A stretch of 56,132 bases of DNA from Gammaproteobacteria bacterium (GCA_028281365.1 JANQJZ010000040.1:1-56132); one strand, 5' to 3'. Numbered from the stretch's first letter, positions 36,252 to 45,763 are shown. Notes: generated from the sequence alone by a model not told the origin. Made by a program: numbers and translations.

Positions 36252-37217
36252 ATGACGACATCATCTTTAATAATATTTAGCATCATATCCCTCATTGGTC
36301 TTGTTATCGTATCTTATATTATTGAGGCGCTTCGTTCCTCCCCGAAAGAGCCTGAAAAATTATCATGGTCGAATGATATAAGCACACATCATATTGAAGT
36401 AAACGGAAATAATCTTCGTTATATAAAAACCGGCAGTGGTGAACCGCTTTTATTACTCCACACTCTTAGAACACAGCTCGATATGTTTCAAAATGTTATT
36501 CCATGTTTATCAGAATACTTTACTGTTTATGCATTTGACTACCCGGGACACGGATACTCTGATATTCCTGAAGTCGAGTACACACCAGAATTCTTATTAA
36601 GTATTGTTGAAGGTTTTATTGAAAAAAATAATTTTGATAATGTCACCGTTGTCGGTGAATCTATTGGTGGCACCTTAGGATTACTTCTTGCTGCAAAGGC
36701 TAATCCGAAAGTCAAAAATGTTATTTCTATTAATCCATATGATTATGGAAATGGATATGGCATAACACGAGGGTCCTGGGTGGGTCGAATATTATTCTAT
36801 ATGAATAATATTCCTGTCTTTGGTGCAACAAATTGGCGTCTACGTATTTACCCCGCATTTCTACATATCATGCAAGGCGGTGTTGTAGATAAAGATGTAT
36901 TACCTTCAGATTTAATGCACGAAATAGATCGTGTTGGTAACCGTCCAAATCACTATCGTGCATTTATGTCCTTGATCCGTAATTTTCCTTTATGGGAAAA
37001 AGCAAAGCATGAATATTCAAAGATCAAAACACCAGTTTTATTAATCTATGGTGAGAATGACTGGTCGACCATTGAAGAACGTCTCGAAACTAAATCTAAA
37101 ATTCCTTTAGCTGAGTATAAAACTGTTCCCGACAGTGGACATTTCCTTTCACTTGAAGAACCCAGTTGGCTAATTGAATTAATTATCAAATTTATACGTA
37201 AAAATTCTAAAGCTTAA
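36252..37217 (+). CDS. Alpha/beta hydrolase with N-terminal membrane anchor
   Basis: The 321-residue protein starts with a membrane helix (about 5-26), followed by an alpha/beta-hydrolase domain. The oxyanion region is LLLLHTLRTQLDMF (about 72-85), where the usual HG is replaced by HT. The nucleophile elbow is VVGESIGGTLG (serine in G-E-S-I-G). Acid and histidine candidates lie in IYGENDWSTI and VPDSGHFLSLEEP. The substrate is unknown. It begins the run hydrolase, NmrA-like protein, membrane protein, efflux adaptor, efflux pump, with gaps of 22-70 bases. Confidence 0.88.
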   Translation: MTTSSLIIFSIISLIGLVIVSYIIEALRSSPKEPEKLSWSNDISTHHIEVNGNNLRYIKTGSGEPLLLLHTLRTQLDMFQNVIPCLSEYFTVYAFDYPGHGYSDIPEVEYTPEFLLSIVEGFIEKNNFDNVTVVGESIGGTLGLLLAAKANPKVKNVISINPYDYGNGYGITRGSWVGRILFYMNNIPVFGATNWRLRIYPAFLHIMQGGVVDKDVLPSDLMHEIDRVGNRPNHYRAFMSLIRNFPLWEKAKHEYSKIKTPVLLIYGENDWSTIEERLETKSKIPLAEYKTVPDSGHFLSLEEPSWLIELIIKFIRKNSKA

Positions 37218-37239
37218 TTTCTAAATTGGAGAAAATATT

Positions 37240-38364
37240 ATGTCAAAACCAAAAATATTAGTGACTGGTGCTGCAGGTCGAACAGGATCGGAAACGGTAT
37301 TGCAACTTCTAAAAAAAGGATATCCAGTTAAAGCATTCGTTAAAAAGAATGATACGAGAGCAGCAGCATTAAGAAACGCTGGCGCAGAAATACATATAGG
37401 AAACTTGTTCGATTTTCGTGACTTAAGTGTTGCGATGCATGATGTTCAACGTGCTTATCATTGCCCCCCATTCGCACCAAATTTGTTGGAAGGCAATATG
37501 GCATTTGCATTAGCGGCAAACGATGCTCGATTGGAAATCGTTGCGCTAATGAGTGGATGGAATGATCATGAATCTCATCCATCTATAGTAACGCGTCAGC
37601 ATTGGATAGCTAAACAACTTTATCGTTGGATGCCATCAGTAGACGTTATTCATATTAACCCAGGCTTATTTGCATTCGTTTATTTATTAGGGCTTCCTGC
37701 AATCGTCCATTTTGGACTATTGATGGGCCCATTTGGAAACGGAAAAAATGCACCACCTTCGAATGAAGATATTGCCAAGGTTGCTGCTAGCGTATTAACG
37801 AATCCAGGACCACATATTGGTAAAAGTTATCGCCCCACGGGTCCAGAATTATTATCACCAGATGAGATAGCTGATGTTCTCGGTAAAATTTTGAATCGAA
37901 AGGTTAAGTATCAGGATGCTTCATTTAATATGTTCATAAAAGCTGCAAAGGGTCTTGGCTTTCCAGATTTTGAAATATCCCAGATACGTTATTATGCTAA
38001 AGAACTACGTCATGGTGCCTATGAAATTGGTGCCCCCACTGCTCATGTTGAACATGTGACCGGACAGAAACCGGAATCATTCAATGAAATTGCTCGTCGA
38101 TACATTAATAATCCTTCGCTGATTCATCCCACTCTCAAAACAGGTAACAAACTCGATGCGTTGACCTTTATGTTTCGTATGCTTACCAGCCGTGTTGTTG
38201 ATTATGATCGATGGGAACAGGACCGCAATCATCCAATTTTAACTCAACCTCTACTTGCACATGAAAATAGAGATTGGTTAACAACAGCAAGAAATCAACA
38301 TGCACATATTTTAGAAAATATTCCAAAACAGAATATTGCATTAAAACACACAAAGACAGCTTGA
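37240..38364 (+). CDS. NmrA-like NAD(P)-binding protein
   Basis: The 374-residue protein has an atypical short-chain dehydrogenase fold. The dinucleotide motif VTGAAGRTGSETVLQLLKKG is at about 7-26. A basic residue follows strand two (AFVKKND), suggesting NADP(H), and the NmrA-type GAEIHIGNLFDFRDL follows. The catalytic YxxxK of classic dehydrogenases is not evident, so it may be a redox-sensing or isomerase-like member. The C-terminal ~80 residues are an unusual extension (LDALTFMFRMLTSRVVDYDR) without a clear match. GGAGAAAATATT precedes the ATG. Confidence 0.85.
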   Translation: MSKPKILVTGAAGRTGSETVLQLLKKGYPVKAFVKKNDTRAAALRNAGAEIHIGNLFDFRDLSVAMHDVQRAYHCPPFAPNLLEGNMAFALAANDARLEIVALMSGWNDHESHPSIVTRQHWIAKQLYRWMPSVDVIHINPGLFAFVYLLGLPAIVHFGLLMGPFGNGKNAPPSNEDIAKVAASVLTNPGPHIGKSYRPTGPELLSPDEIADVLGKILNRKVKYQDASFNMFIKAAKGLGFPDFEISQIRYYAKELRHGAYEIGAPTAHVEHVTGQKPESFNEIARRYINNPSLIHPTLKTGNKLDALTFMFRMLTSRVVDYDRWEQDRNHPILTQPLLAHENRDWLTTARNQHAHILENIPKQNIALKHTKTA

Positions 38365-38401
38365 TTAATTAACATATAAATATATTTTCGGAGGTTTCAT
38401 C

Positions 38402-38869
38402 ATGGATACGTTAACTATTTTTTTAACTCAACTAATTTTAAGTATTACTGTCTTTTCATTTATTGCCAAGTGGTATGTCTCACCATGGCTTTCAGGAAAA
38501 TTACTTAATGAATCTTTAATGATATTGATTTTTCCTCATGCGTTTAGACATGTTGGATTGTCTTTTTTAGTACCAGGTTTGGTAGATGAATCATTACCAA
38601 ATCAATTTGCATTTATGACGGCATATGGTGATTTTATTAGTGGTTTACTCGCTTTAGTGGCAATAGTTTTTCTAAGAAAAGGCTGGGCTTACGCTATCTC
38701 ACTTGTATGGGTATTCAATGTAATTGGTCTACTGGATCTGTTAAATGCATTAAGACAAGCTGATGCAGTCCCGTTCTTACATACGACCTGGTACATTCCA
38801 ACATTTTGGGTGCCGATATTACTTGTGACACATGTGATGATCTTTAGCTTGTTGCTGAAAAAAAGATAG
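38402..38869 (+). CDS. Four-helix membrane protein of unknown function
   Basis: The 155-residue protein has four predicted membrane helices (about 5-23, 58-68 with a weaker stretch, 78-118 as two, and 130-151). Polar features include FPHAFRHVGLSFLVPGLVDE and TTWYIPTFWVPILLVTHVMI. The function is not recognised. GGAGGTTTCATC before the ATG is a strong ribosome site. It sits between the NmrA-like gene and the efflux pair. Confidence 0.85.
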   Translation: MDTLTIFLTQLILSITVFSFIAKWYVSPWLSGKLLNESLMILIFPHAFRHVGLSFLVPGLVDESLPNQFAFMTAYGDFISGLLALVAIVFLRKGWAYAISLVWVFNVIGLLDLLNALRQADAVPFLHTTWYIPTFWVPILLVTHVMIFSLLLKKR

Positions 38870-38939
38870 TAATGCAGGGACCATACTATTAATAAACTTT
38901 TGTAATGAATTTTCTGAATAACACTTAATGGTGACGACG

Positions 38940-40481
38940 ATGAAGATTAACTCAATCATGATTATCATGACATTTTTATTAATCTCAGCCTGCAATAAAG
39001 AACCCGAGCCAGAGAAGAAAACATCAAATATACGCCCTGTTTCCGTCATTAGTCTCGAAGAGAATAATTTTTCAAGAGAAGTAAGTTTAACAGGCTCGGT
39101 GAATCTATATCGTCAGGAAAAAGTAGGCTTCGAAGTAACTGGTAGGATACTTGCCGTACAAGAGTTAGGTATAGAAGTTGAGGGTCCCGCCTATGATGAA
39201 AATAATACTCTTATAAGAGCAGGTGATGTTATTGCCTCGATGGACAATACTCGTTACCGGTTAATTGTTGAAGCACTTGAAGAGAAACTAAATGCTGCAT
39301 ACCAAACTTTAAAATCAACTGAAGCTACATTAACACTTGCGAAGCAGACTCTTGATAGAAGGCAAGGTATCTATGATCGAGGTGTTGGTGATAAACATTC
39401 TGTTGATACTGCGAAATCGCAACTGGATAGTACATTAGCACAAAAAGCACAAAATGAAGCAGTTATAAGAGAAATAACAGAAGATTTAAAACGTGCAAAA
39501 GAAGATCTTGAAGACACAAAGTTAAGGGCCCCCTTTACAGGAAGGATTACCGATATCCATGTAACTCAGGGAGCGGTAGTCGAAACCGGTACCCCGGTTG
39601 TCACACTGAGTTTAATGGATCCTATTCAGGTTCATGTAGAGGTATCTGCAGATGATGACCGACGAATACAAACAGGTGATCGCGCAATGTTATATCCAAG
39701 CGATCCCATTGACCCAAACAGAAATCCGATACCCGTGCATGCATTAGTTTACGAAAAAGGCGCTATTGCAGATCCAAATACGCGTACATTCAGAATAGAT
39801 TTAATGGCCAGGAATGAACGAAGGCGCATAGATCAAGTAGATGAAAATACTATTGATCTACCACTGGTATCCGAGTTTTTACCCGTAGTTAAACAATACC
39901 AGGGGGAAGAAGGTGATTTGTTTGTTCCCGTTGATAGTATTTATTTTGAAAATAGCAAGTCATATGTGATGACACTGCCAGGCGTCAGTTTTCATGCCGG
40001 TTCAAAAAGAAGTGCTATAGGAAAACATGTCCCTGAAAAAGTTGAGGTTAATTTAGGTAATGATTACTTCACAGTTATTAAATGGAACTTTAGAAATCTA
40101 ATTCAAAATAATGGATTAAAAGAAGGCGATTTTTTAGTAGTCGACCCCAGAAAGGAACACCTAAAAGGCCTTGCGATTGGCAGACCTCAGTGGTTATTGA
40201 GACCGGGAGATTTAGTACCAGTCAATTTTATACAGGATGTATCCAGGAAAGGATTCTATGTGCCTATCAATGCCATATCAAAAAAAGGTAACGAACATAT
40301 TGTCTACATTGTTATAAATAATAAAGCTCAATCAATTGAAGTCACACTACATGATACGTATCGAGAATTACGCCGAATAGAAGGAGAAGGTATAGAAACA
40401 GGAGCGCAGATTATTGTTAGCGGTATTCATTATATTTCAAATAACCAGAATGTTCGCATCGTGAAACAGGAAGAAATTTAA
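38940..40481 (+). CDS. RND efflux periplasmic adaptor lipoprotein
   Basis: This adaptor links an inner-membrane RND pump to an outer-membrane channel. From the ATG at 38940 it has 513 residues; another ATG at 38928 is possible but lacks a ribosome site. The signal ends in a lipobox (LLISAC), so it is lipid-anchored. The barrel-sandwich and hairpin domains follow: EVSLTGSVNLYRQEKVGFEV, a coiled-coil hairpin (about 105-190), and LRAPFTGRITDIHVTQGAVV. It is longer than AcrA-like adaptors (about 380-400), with extra sequence around 290-380. It ends 2 bases before the pump gene. No outer-membrane factor gene lies in the window. Confidence 0.92.
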   Translation: MKINSIMIIMTFLLISACNKEPEPEKKTSNIRPVSVISLEENNFSREVSLTGSVNLYRQEKVGFEVTGRILAVQELGIEVEGPAYDENNTLIRAGDVIASMDNTRYRLIVEALEEKLNAAYQTLKSTEATLTLAKQTLDRRQGIYDRGVGDKHSVDTAKSQLDSTLAQKAQNEAVIREITEDLKRAKEDLEDTKLRAPFTGRITDIHVTQGAVVETGTPVVTLSLMDPIQVHVEVSADDDRRIQTGDRAMLYPSDPIDPNRNPIPVHALVYEKGAIADPNTRTFRIDLMARNERRRIDQVDENTIDLPLVSEFLPVVKQYQGEEGDLFVPVDSIYFENSKSYVMTLPGVSFHAGSKRSAIGKHVPEKVEVNLGNDYFTVIKWNFRNLIQNNGLKEGDFLVVDPRKEHLKGLAIGRPQWLLRPGDLVPVNFIQDVSRKGFYVPINAISKKGNEHIVYIVINNKAQSIEVTLHDTYRELRRIEGEGIETGAQIIVSGIHYISNNQNVRIVKQEEI

Positions 40482-40483
40482 AA

Positions 40484-43400
40484 ATGAATTTACCTAAATT
40501 TGCACTCACGCATCAATCTGTAGTTTTAGCCTTTTTTAGCGTTTTTATTTTTGCAGGCTTATTTAACTTTACAGATATGTCTCGCAGAGAAGATCCGGAA
40601 ATTACTATTCGGGACACATTAGTACTTACTGCATGGCCTGGGGCAACGGCTGAAAAAGTAGAAGAATTAATCACTGACCCGCTAGAAAAAGTCATTGCAC
40701 AAATAACGGAAGTCGACATTATTGAGTCAAAATCAATGACAGGTTTATCCGTTATTCAAATAGCTGCCGAAGACAAAGTAACAGATACGGATCAGGTTTG
40801 GGATGAAATTCGCGCAAAAGTTACCTCAGTACAAGATACATTGCCATTAGGTAGTCAAACACCATTTGTAAATTCGGACTTTGGTGATGTCTATGAAATT
40901 GTACTGGCATTACATCAAATTCCAATTAATGGAAAAACAAAAATTGAACAACCTTACACATCACGTCAACTTGAAATCTACGCCGAGCATATTGAAGATG
41001 AAATTGAATTAATTAAATCTGTCGCAAAGGCAGAATTTTGGGGAGTCCAGGAAGAACGTATCTACGTTGAAATCGATAGTGCCGATTTAGCCAAAGTAAA
41101 TCTGAGTCTAGGCGAATTAAGACATGTCTTTGAAGCAAGAAATATTGTTCAACCAGGTGGCGAACTGGATACTGAGATCGCCCGTTATTCAATCAACCCG
41201 ACAGGAGAATTTACATCCACTAAACAAATGGGAGATCTGATTGTCCGTCGTGTCGACAATAACCTGCCAGTAAGACTTGGCGACTTACCAGTCAGTATCG
41301 AAAGACGATACGAAGAACCGATCAAGTCATTAACCAGATTTACGACGCCAGAATATCCAGGTAATAACACTTTGGTAATAGGCATATCAATGAAGAGCGG
41401 TCAAAACGTAACTGAAATGAGCCGTGATGTTAACCAGGTTCTTAATCGCTTAAAAGAAAGCTATTTGCCTCCCGATATTGAACTTGTAAGAGTTAATGAT
41501 TTACCGAGACAAGTTGACACTCGTATTAATGACTTCCAGGTCAATCTTCTACAAGGTATGACAATCGTTCTTTTATTAGCCTTGTTAACAATGGGTTGGC
41601 GACCTGCATTAATTATGGCCGGAGCAATACCTGTGTCGATGATATGCGCATTTGCAATCGTACGTCATTTAGGTATTGAACTGGAGCAATTTTCAATTGC
41701 ATCATTAATCATTGCATTAGGTATGGTAGTTGATAATGCAATTGTGGTATCCGAAAATTCGGTTCGATTGATTCGAGACGGTATGTCTAAAGTCGAGGCT
41801 ATTATTAAAGGCACACAGGATTTACTGATCCCGATTTTAACCTCAACCTTAACAACCATCTTTGCCTTTTTACCCATGTTGACCATGATTGGTAATGTTG
41901 GTGAATACGTTGGCAGCCTCCCTGTCGTGGTCCCTGCAACACTCATTGCGAGTTTTTTTGTTGCGATGCTGATTACACCAATAATGTGTCTTTGGTTATT
42001 AAAAGAAAAAGAAGCTGATGAAATTAATATAAAGAAAGCAGGCTTAAATAAAAAACCTGTCTATGATCGCATAATGAACTGGTCCTTAAATAACAAATTC
42101 AAAGTGATCTCAATATCAATGTTAATTTTTTTAACAAGCCTTATTATCGTGCCTATTATTGGAAATCAATTTTTTCCTTCCGGTTCACGTGATCAGTTTT
42201 TTATAAAAGTATGGCTACCGGAAGGTTCACCTATAGAAAAAACATCAGATGTTGCAAAACAAGTCGAAAAAATTCTAGTTGATACGAGCCCGGTCTTAAT
42301 TGAGGGACAAACAACCGAACGTTTATCGAATGCGATCACATTTGTTGGCTCCGGTAGTCCACGCTTAATGCTAACGCAGGAACCTGAATATGATTATCCC
42401 TATTATGCGTTTATTCTGGTTAATATGAATGACAATAGCTATACCGAACAATTTGCACGTGAAGTTAGAGAGAAACTATCTAATATCTATGAGGCGAGGA
42501 TTACTGTAGATTTATTTATGTTAGGACCTCCAATTCGAGATCCTATTGCTTTTAGATTAAGCGGACCGGATAGACAGTTGCTTCGTAGTAAGGCACAGAA
42601 CATGGTCGAAATCTTTAAAAGTGTACCTGGCACGATAGAACCTTACAGTAACTGGGGAGCACACGCGCATGGTATCGAATTAAAGATTGGTCCATATGCG
42701 GCAAATTTGGCAGGTGTAACAAATAATGATATTGCATTAACGACGAATTCCTTATTATCAGGTGCACATCTAACAAATTACAGGGAAGGTGATCACCTTG
42801 TTCCGATAATGTTAAGGACAACAAGAGAAAAACGAGAGGACTTAAATGATTTGTCGGGTATTTATGTTAATGGTTCGGATGGAAAAGTCCCACTTGCATC
42901 TGTTGCCGAGGTTATCACAGATTGGAAACCCGCAGTCATTGCAAGACGAAACAATATTCCTACTGTAACAGTTGGGGCAAGGGTAGAAGAAGGATTATTA
43001 GCAAATAAAGTCGCAAATGATATAAAAGAAAAACTTAATGAAATGATGGAATCATTACCACCAGGATATCATTTAGAACAAGGTGGAGAGCATGAAGAAA
43101 CGATTAAAGCACAATCACAAGTCGTTGTTGCTGTCGGACTGGCAATGATCTTAATCATACTCGTCCTAGTGACACAATATAATTCATTCCTAAAACCTCT
43201 TGTGATCTTCTTCAGTATCCCCTTTGCCCTGGTGGGCGTGCTTATAGGATTATTAACAACAGGTTGGGCCCTGGGTTTTATGGCAAACCTCGGTATTTTG
43301 TCTTTAATTGGTATCGTCATTAATAATGCAATTGTGCTGATAGATTTTATCCAGACACGTGTTGCTGAAGGGCAACCAGTAAGAGAAGCTGTAGTCGAAT

Positions 43401-43609
43401 CAGGTAGATTACGAATGAGACCCATTATATTAACAAGTTTAACTACAATAGGTGGGTTGTTACCTCTTTCATTATTTGGTGGTGCGCTATGGTCTCCAAT
43501 GACTAATGGAATGATCTTTGGATTACTTTTTTCTACCGTACTTACGTTAATAATCATTCCTACATTATATGTATTGTTTGTAGAAAAACTGGGAATGAGC
43601 CCGAATTAA
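40484..43609 (+). CDS. RND efflux permease
   Basis: This inner-membrane proton-driven exporter has 1041 residues, the normal AcrB-like length, with 12 membrane helices and two large periplasmic loops. Motifs include the opening FALTHQSVVLAFFSVFIFAG, the TM4 region ALGMVVDNAIVVSENSVRLI (one acidic residue, D-N, where AcrB has D-D) and LSLIGIVINNAIVLIDFIQT in the second half. The D-N form is known in other subfamilies such as SwrC-like pumps. Substrates cannot be predicted; the lack of a heavy-metal signature argues against metal export. The divergent TetR downstream may or may not control it. Confidence 0.95.
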   Translation: MNLPKFALTHQSVVLAFFSVFIFAGLFNFTDMSRREDPEITIRDTLVLTAWPGATAEKVEELITDPLEKVIAQITEVDIIESKSMTGLSVIQIAAEDKVTDTDQVWDEIRAKVTSVQDTLPLGSQTPFVNSDFGDVYEIVLALHQIPINGKTKIEQPYTSRQLEIYAEHIEDEIELIKSVAKAEFWGVQEERIYVEIDSADLAKVNLSLGELRHVFEARNIVQPGGELDTEIARYSINPTGEFTSTKQMGDLIVRRVDNNLPVRLGDLPVSIERRYEEPIKSLTRFTTPEYPGNNTLVIGISMKSGQNVTEMSRDVNQVLNRLKESYLPPDIELVRVNDLPRQVDTRINDFQVNLLQGMTIVLLLALLTMGWRPALIMAGAIPVSMICAFAIVRHLGIELEQFSIASLIIALGMVVDNAIVVSENSVRLIRDGMSKVEAIIKGTQDLLIPILTSTLTTIFAFLPMLTMIGNVGEYVGSLPVVVPATLIASFFVAMLITPIMCLWLLKEKEADEINIKKAGLNKKPVYDRIMNWSLNNKFKVISISMLIFLTSLIIVPIIGNQFFPSGSRDQFFIKVWLPEGSPIEKTSDVAKQVEKILVDTSPVLIEGQTTERLSNAITFVGSGSPRLMLTQEPEYDYPYYAFILVNMNDNSYTEQFAREVREKLSNIYEARITVDLFMLGPPIRDPIAFRLSGPDRQLLRSKAQNMVEIFKSVPGTIEPYSNWGAHAHGIELKIGPYAANLAGVTNNDIALTTNSLLSGAHLTNYREGDHLVPIMLRTTREKREDLNDLSGIYVNGSDGKVPLASVAEVITDWKPAVIARRNNIPTVTVGARVEEGLLANKVANDIKEKLNEMMESLPPGYHLEQGGEHEETIKAQSQVVVAVGLAMILIILVLVTQYNSFLKPLVIFFSIPFALVGVLIGLLTTGWALGFMANLGILSLIGIVINNAIVLIDFIQTRVAEGQPVREAVVESGRLRMRPIILTSLTTIGGLLPLSLFGGALWSPMTNGMIFGLLFSTVLTLIIIPTLYVLFVEKLGMSPN

Positions 43610-43639
43610 ATTCAAATGCACTACAGATATAGGAATAAT

Positions 43640-43669
43640 CAGAACTCCCTTCTAACTATATTAGTTCTG
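43640..43669. terminator. Weak hairpin between convergent pump and tetR genes
   Basis: CAGAACT (43640-43646) pairs with AGTTCTG (43663-43669) over a 16-base loop. There is no strong T-run on either side, so termination is tentative. Confidence 0.3.
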
Positions 43670-43673
43670 GTTG

Positions 43674-44237
43674 TTACTTACTGTGTAGATTTAGAAGATC
43701 TATTGCGGACGCCTTTGCATCTTTAGCTGGGTTTTCAGTATGCCCTAAATGAGCCGTAACGATTGCACCTTCTTTTAATAGTAATAATTGTCGTGCAAGG
43801 ACATCAGGGTTTGTTAGTCCGGCATTCTCAGCCAACTGTGTAATATGCCTTTCAAGCATTCGCTTATGATCTGCTGACTGTTTGTGTATTGGGTGGCTAG
43901 CCTCCTGATATTCAGATGATGCTTTGATGAACATGCATCCTTTGTAGTCAATTTCATTAAACCATTCTTCCAGTGCATCAAACATCGCAATCAATTGCTG
44001 TCGTGGCGAATCGGCCAACTCTTCCATCCGACGATACAGCCAATTTCGAAAATGTTCATCGCGTAGACGCAGCACAGCAAGAATTAAGTCCTCCTTTGTT
44101 CGAAAGTGTTTGTAGATAGAAGTCTTTGAGATACCAGTCTCGGTCGCAAGCATGTCCATGCCTGTCGCGTGAAACCCATATTGATAAAACACCTTCAATG
44201 CTTTTTGAACTAGCTCGTCTCGTTTAGTTGGTCGCAT
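43674..44237 (-). CDS. TetR family regulator
   Basis: From the ATG at 44237 it has 187 residues. The N-terminal helix-turn-helix is TGMDMLATETGISKTSIYKH (about 25-44), followed by FRTKEDLILAVLR. The C-terminal ligand domain (EEWFNEIDYKGCMFIKASSE) resembles TetR_C-type sensors with one conspicuous cysteine. The in-frame ATG at 44267 lies inside an operator half and is rejected. Three copies of an (A)CCGATCGGT-type operator lie in the shared region with the cysteine hydrolase gene, so it should repress both itself and that gene. Confidence 0.92.
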   Translation of the reverse strand: MRPTKRDELVQKALKVFYQYGFHATGMDMLATETGISKTSIYKHFRTKEDLILAVLRLRDEHFRNWLYRRMEELADSPRQQLIAMFDALEEWFNEIDYKGCMFIKASSEYQEASHPIHKQSADHKRMLERHITQLAENAGLTNPDVLARQLLLLKEGAIVTAHLGHTENPAKDAKASAIDLLNLHSK

Positions 44238-44250
44238 AATTTGATATAAA

Positions 44251-44266
44251 TTAACTGATCGGTACA
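44251..44266 (-). promoter_or_regulatory. TetR operator copy at the tetR promoter
   Basis: TTAACTGATCGGTACA matches the perfect operator at 44412-44429 in its core (GATCGGTA) and lies 14 bases before the tetR start codon. It suggests autorepression. Confidence 0.65.
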
Positions 44267-44371
44267 TATTATATCGAAAAAAACATTATAAGTAAAAAAT
44301 AATAATATTAATAAAAACAATAATATAAAAATTATAATTCTTAAGACTATATATATTTCGCCATTATTACC

Positions 44372-44401
44372 TTGACAATAGTTAACCGATCAGTCTAGTA
44401 T
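44372..44401 (+). promoter_or_regulatory. Promoter of the cysteine hydrolase gene with operator in the spacer
   Basis: TTGACA (44372-44377) and TAGTAT (44396-44401) are 18 bases apart. The spacer contains GTTAACCGATCAGTC (44381-44395), a variant of the TetR operator, so bound repressor would block RNA polymerase directly. Confidence 0.7.
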
Positions 44402-44411
44402 TATTTATAAG

Positions 44412-44429
44412 GTTTACCGATCGGTAAAC
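44412..44429. promoter_or_regulatory. Perfect TetR operator palindrome
   Basis: GTTTACCGATCGGTAAAC is an 18-base perfect palindrome just past the transcription start predicted for the cysteine hydrolase gene. It is the best of three copies in this intergenic region. Confidence 0.8.
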
Positions 44430-44479
44430 TATATAGAATTTTACCGCGCCCTGCGCATTAACAGACGGAGAGAGTAATT

Positions 44480-45181
44480 ATGAATAATAATGAAGACAAA
44501 AGTGGTTTACCTGATACAGGTTTTGAAATTGTATTGAGTCGAACAGCATTACTTGTCACCGATCCACAAAACGATTTTTTAAGTCCCGATGGTGTCTCCT
44601 GGGGTGTTGTTGGGAAAAACATCGAAGCGAACGGTACGGTTGAAAATATTGATCAACTATTCGCTACGGCTAAAGAAGTAGAGATGCAAGTATTTATTTC
44701 TCCGCATTATTACTACCCACATGATCACGGTTGGCAGTTCGAGGGTGCTTTAGAAAAATTAATGCACAATATAGGTATGTTTAACCGCAAAGGCCCTCTT
44801 TCCACAACTAATTTTGAAGGGTCTGGAGCTGACTGGCTCGAACAATATAAGAAGTATATTAATGATGAAAAAACTATTGTTACCAACCCACATAAAGTAT
44901 TTGGCCCCGAAACTAATGACTTGGTTTTACAATTGCGTAAACAAGGGATCGACAAAGTCATAATTGCAGGAATGTCTGCCAATCTTTGTACAGAATCTCA
45001 CATGCGTGAATTGATTGAGCAAGGTTTTGAGGTGATGGTCGTTACTGATGCCACTGCTGCTGCACAAGTACCTGGTTATGATGGGTATGAAGCAGCGTTG
45101 ACTAACTTTCGAATGATCGCAAGTCATATTGCTGATACACAATCGACCATCACTGCTATGAAAGAAGCTGCTACCAAATGA
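44480..45181 (+). CDS. Isochorismatase-family cysteine hydrolase
   Basis: The family hydrolyses amides or vinyl ethers through an Asp-Lys-Cys triad. The 233-residue protein has D28 (LLVTDPQNDF), K139 (NPHKVFGPE) and C170 (GMSANLCTES), with the cis-peptide region before the cysteine. The substrate is not evident. Family members include nicotinamidase, N-carbamoylsarcosine amidase and phenazine enzymes; the TetR/operator arrangement suggests induction by a small toxic or signalling compound. CGGAGAGAGTAATT precedes the ATG. DUF1348 follows after 97 bases with a hairpin between. Confidence 0.93.
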   Translation: MNNNEDKSGLPDTGFEIVLSRTALLVTDPQNDFLSPDGVSWGVVGKNIEANGTVENIDQLFATAKEVEMQVFISPHYYYPHDHGWQFEGALEKLMHNIGMFNRKGPLSTTNFEGSGADWLEQYKKYINDEKTIVTNPHKVFGPETNDLVLQLRKQGIDKVIIAGMSANLCTESHMRELIEQGFEVMVVTDATAAAQVPGYDGYEAALTNFRMIASHIADTQSTITAMKEAATK

Positions 45182-45202
45182 ATCAGCAAGAGGCAACACA
45201 TT

Positions 45203-45241
45203 CACTGACCATTTGGCTTCCTCCTCGCCTCATGGTCAGTG
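45203..45241 (+). terminator. Hairpin between cysteine hydrolase and DUF1348 genes
   Basis: CACTGACCAT (45203-45212) pairs perfectly with ATGGTCAGTG (45232-45241) over a 19-base loop and is followed by TTGTTTA. It is a weak or partial terminator candidate that may lower expression of the downstream gene. Confidence 0.45.
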
Positions 45242-45278
45242 TTGTTTACTTTAAATATTACCTATGAGGAATAAAATC

Positions 45279-45743
45279 ATGAATAAACCACCACTACCCC
45301 CTTTTACATATGAAGATGCAGTTAATAAAGTTAGACTTGCTGAAGACGCTTGGAATAGTCGAGATCCAAATCGTGTTTCACTTGCTTATACAACTGATAG
45401 TCAATGGCGAAATCGTTCTGAATTTATAAATGGTCGAGAAGAAATTGTCACATTTTTAACTAAAAAATGGCTGAAAGAACAGAACTACCGATTAATAAAG
45501 GAAATATGGACGTATGAAAATAATCGTATTGCAGTTCGTTTTGCCTATGAGTGGCGTGATTCCTTACAAAATTGGTTTCGATCTTATGGAAATGAAAATT
45601 GGGAATTTGATAATAGTGGATTAATGAAAAAAAGATACGCTTCAATTAATGATCTTGAAATTAATGAGTCGGAACGTAAATATTTTTGGCCACTAGGCCG
45701 TAGACCTGATGACTATCCAGGTCTAACAGAGTTGGGATTGTAA
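45279..45743 (+). CDS. DUF1348 (NTF2-like) protein
   Basis: From the ATG at 45279 (AGGA 10 bases before) it has 154 residues and matches the DUF1348 branch of the NTF2-like fold: [14 protein letters not shown]-like text ([20 protein letters not shown]), [59 protein letters not shown] and [13 protein letters not shown] at the end. The function is not known. It is often beside TetR-controlled catabolic or stress genes, as here. An in-frame ATG at 45264 overlaps the ribosome site. Confidence 0.9.
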   Translation: MNKPPLPPFTYEDAVNKVRLAEDAWNSRDPNRVSLAYTTDSQWRNRSEFINGREEIVTFLTKKWLKEQNYRLIKEIWTYENNRIAVRFAYEWRDSLQNWFRSYGNENWEFDNSGLMKKRYASINDLEINESERKYFWPLGRRPDDYPGLTELGL

Positions 45744-45763
45744 TTATAAATAACTAGATATGA

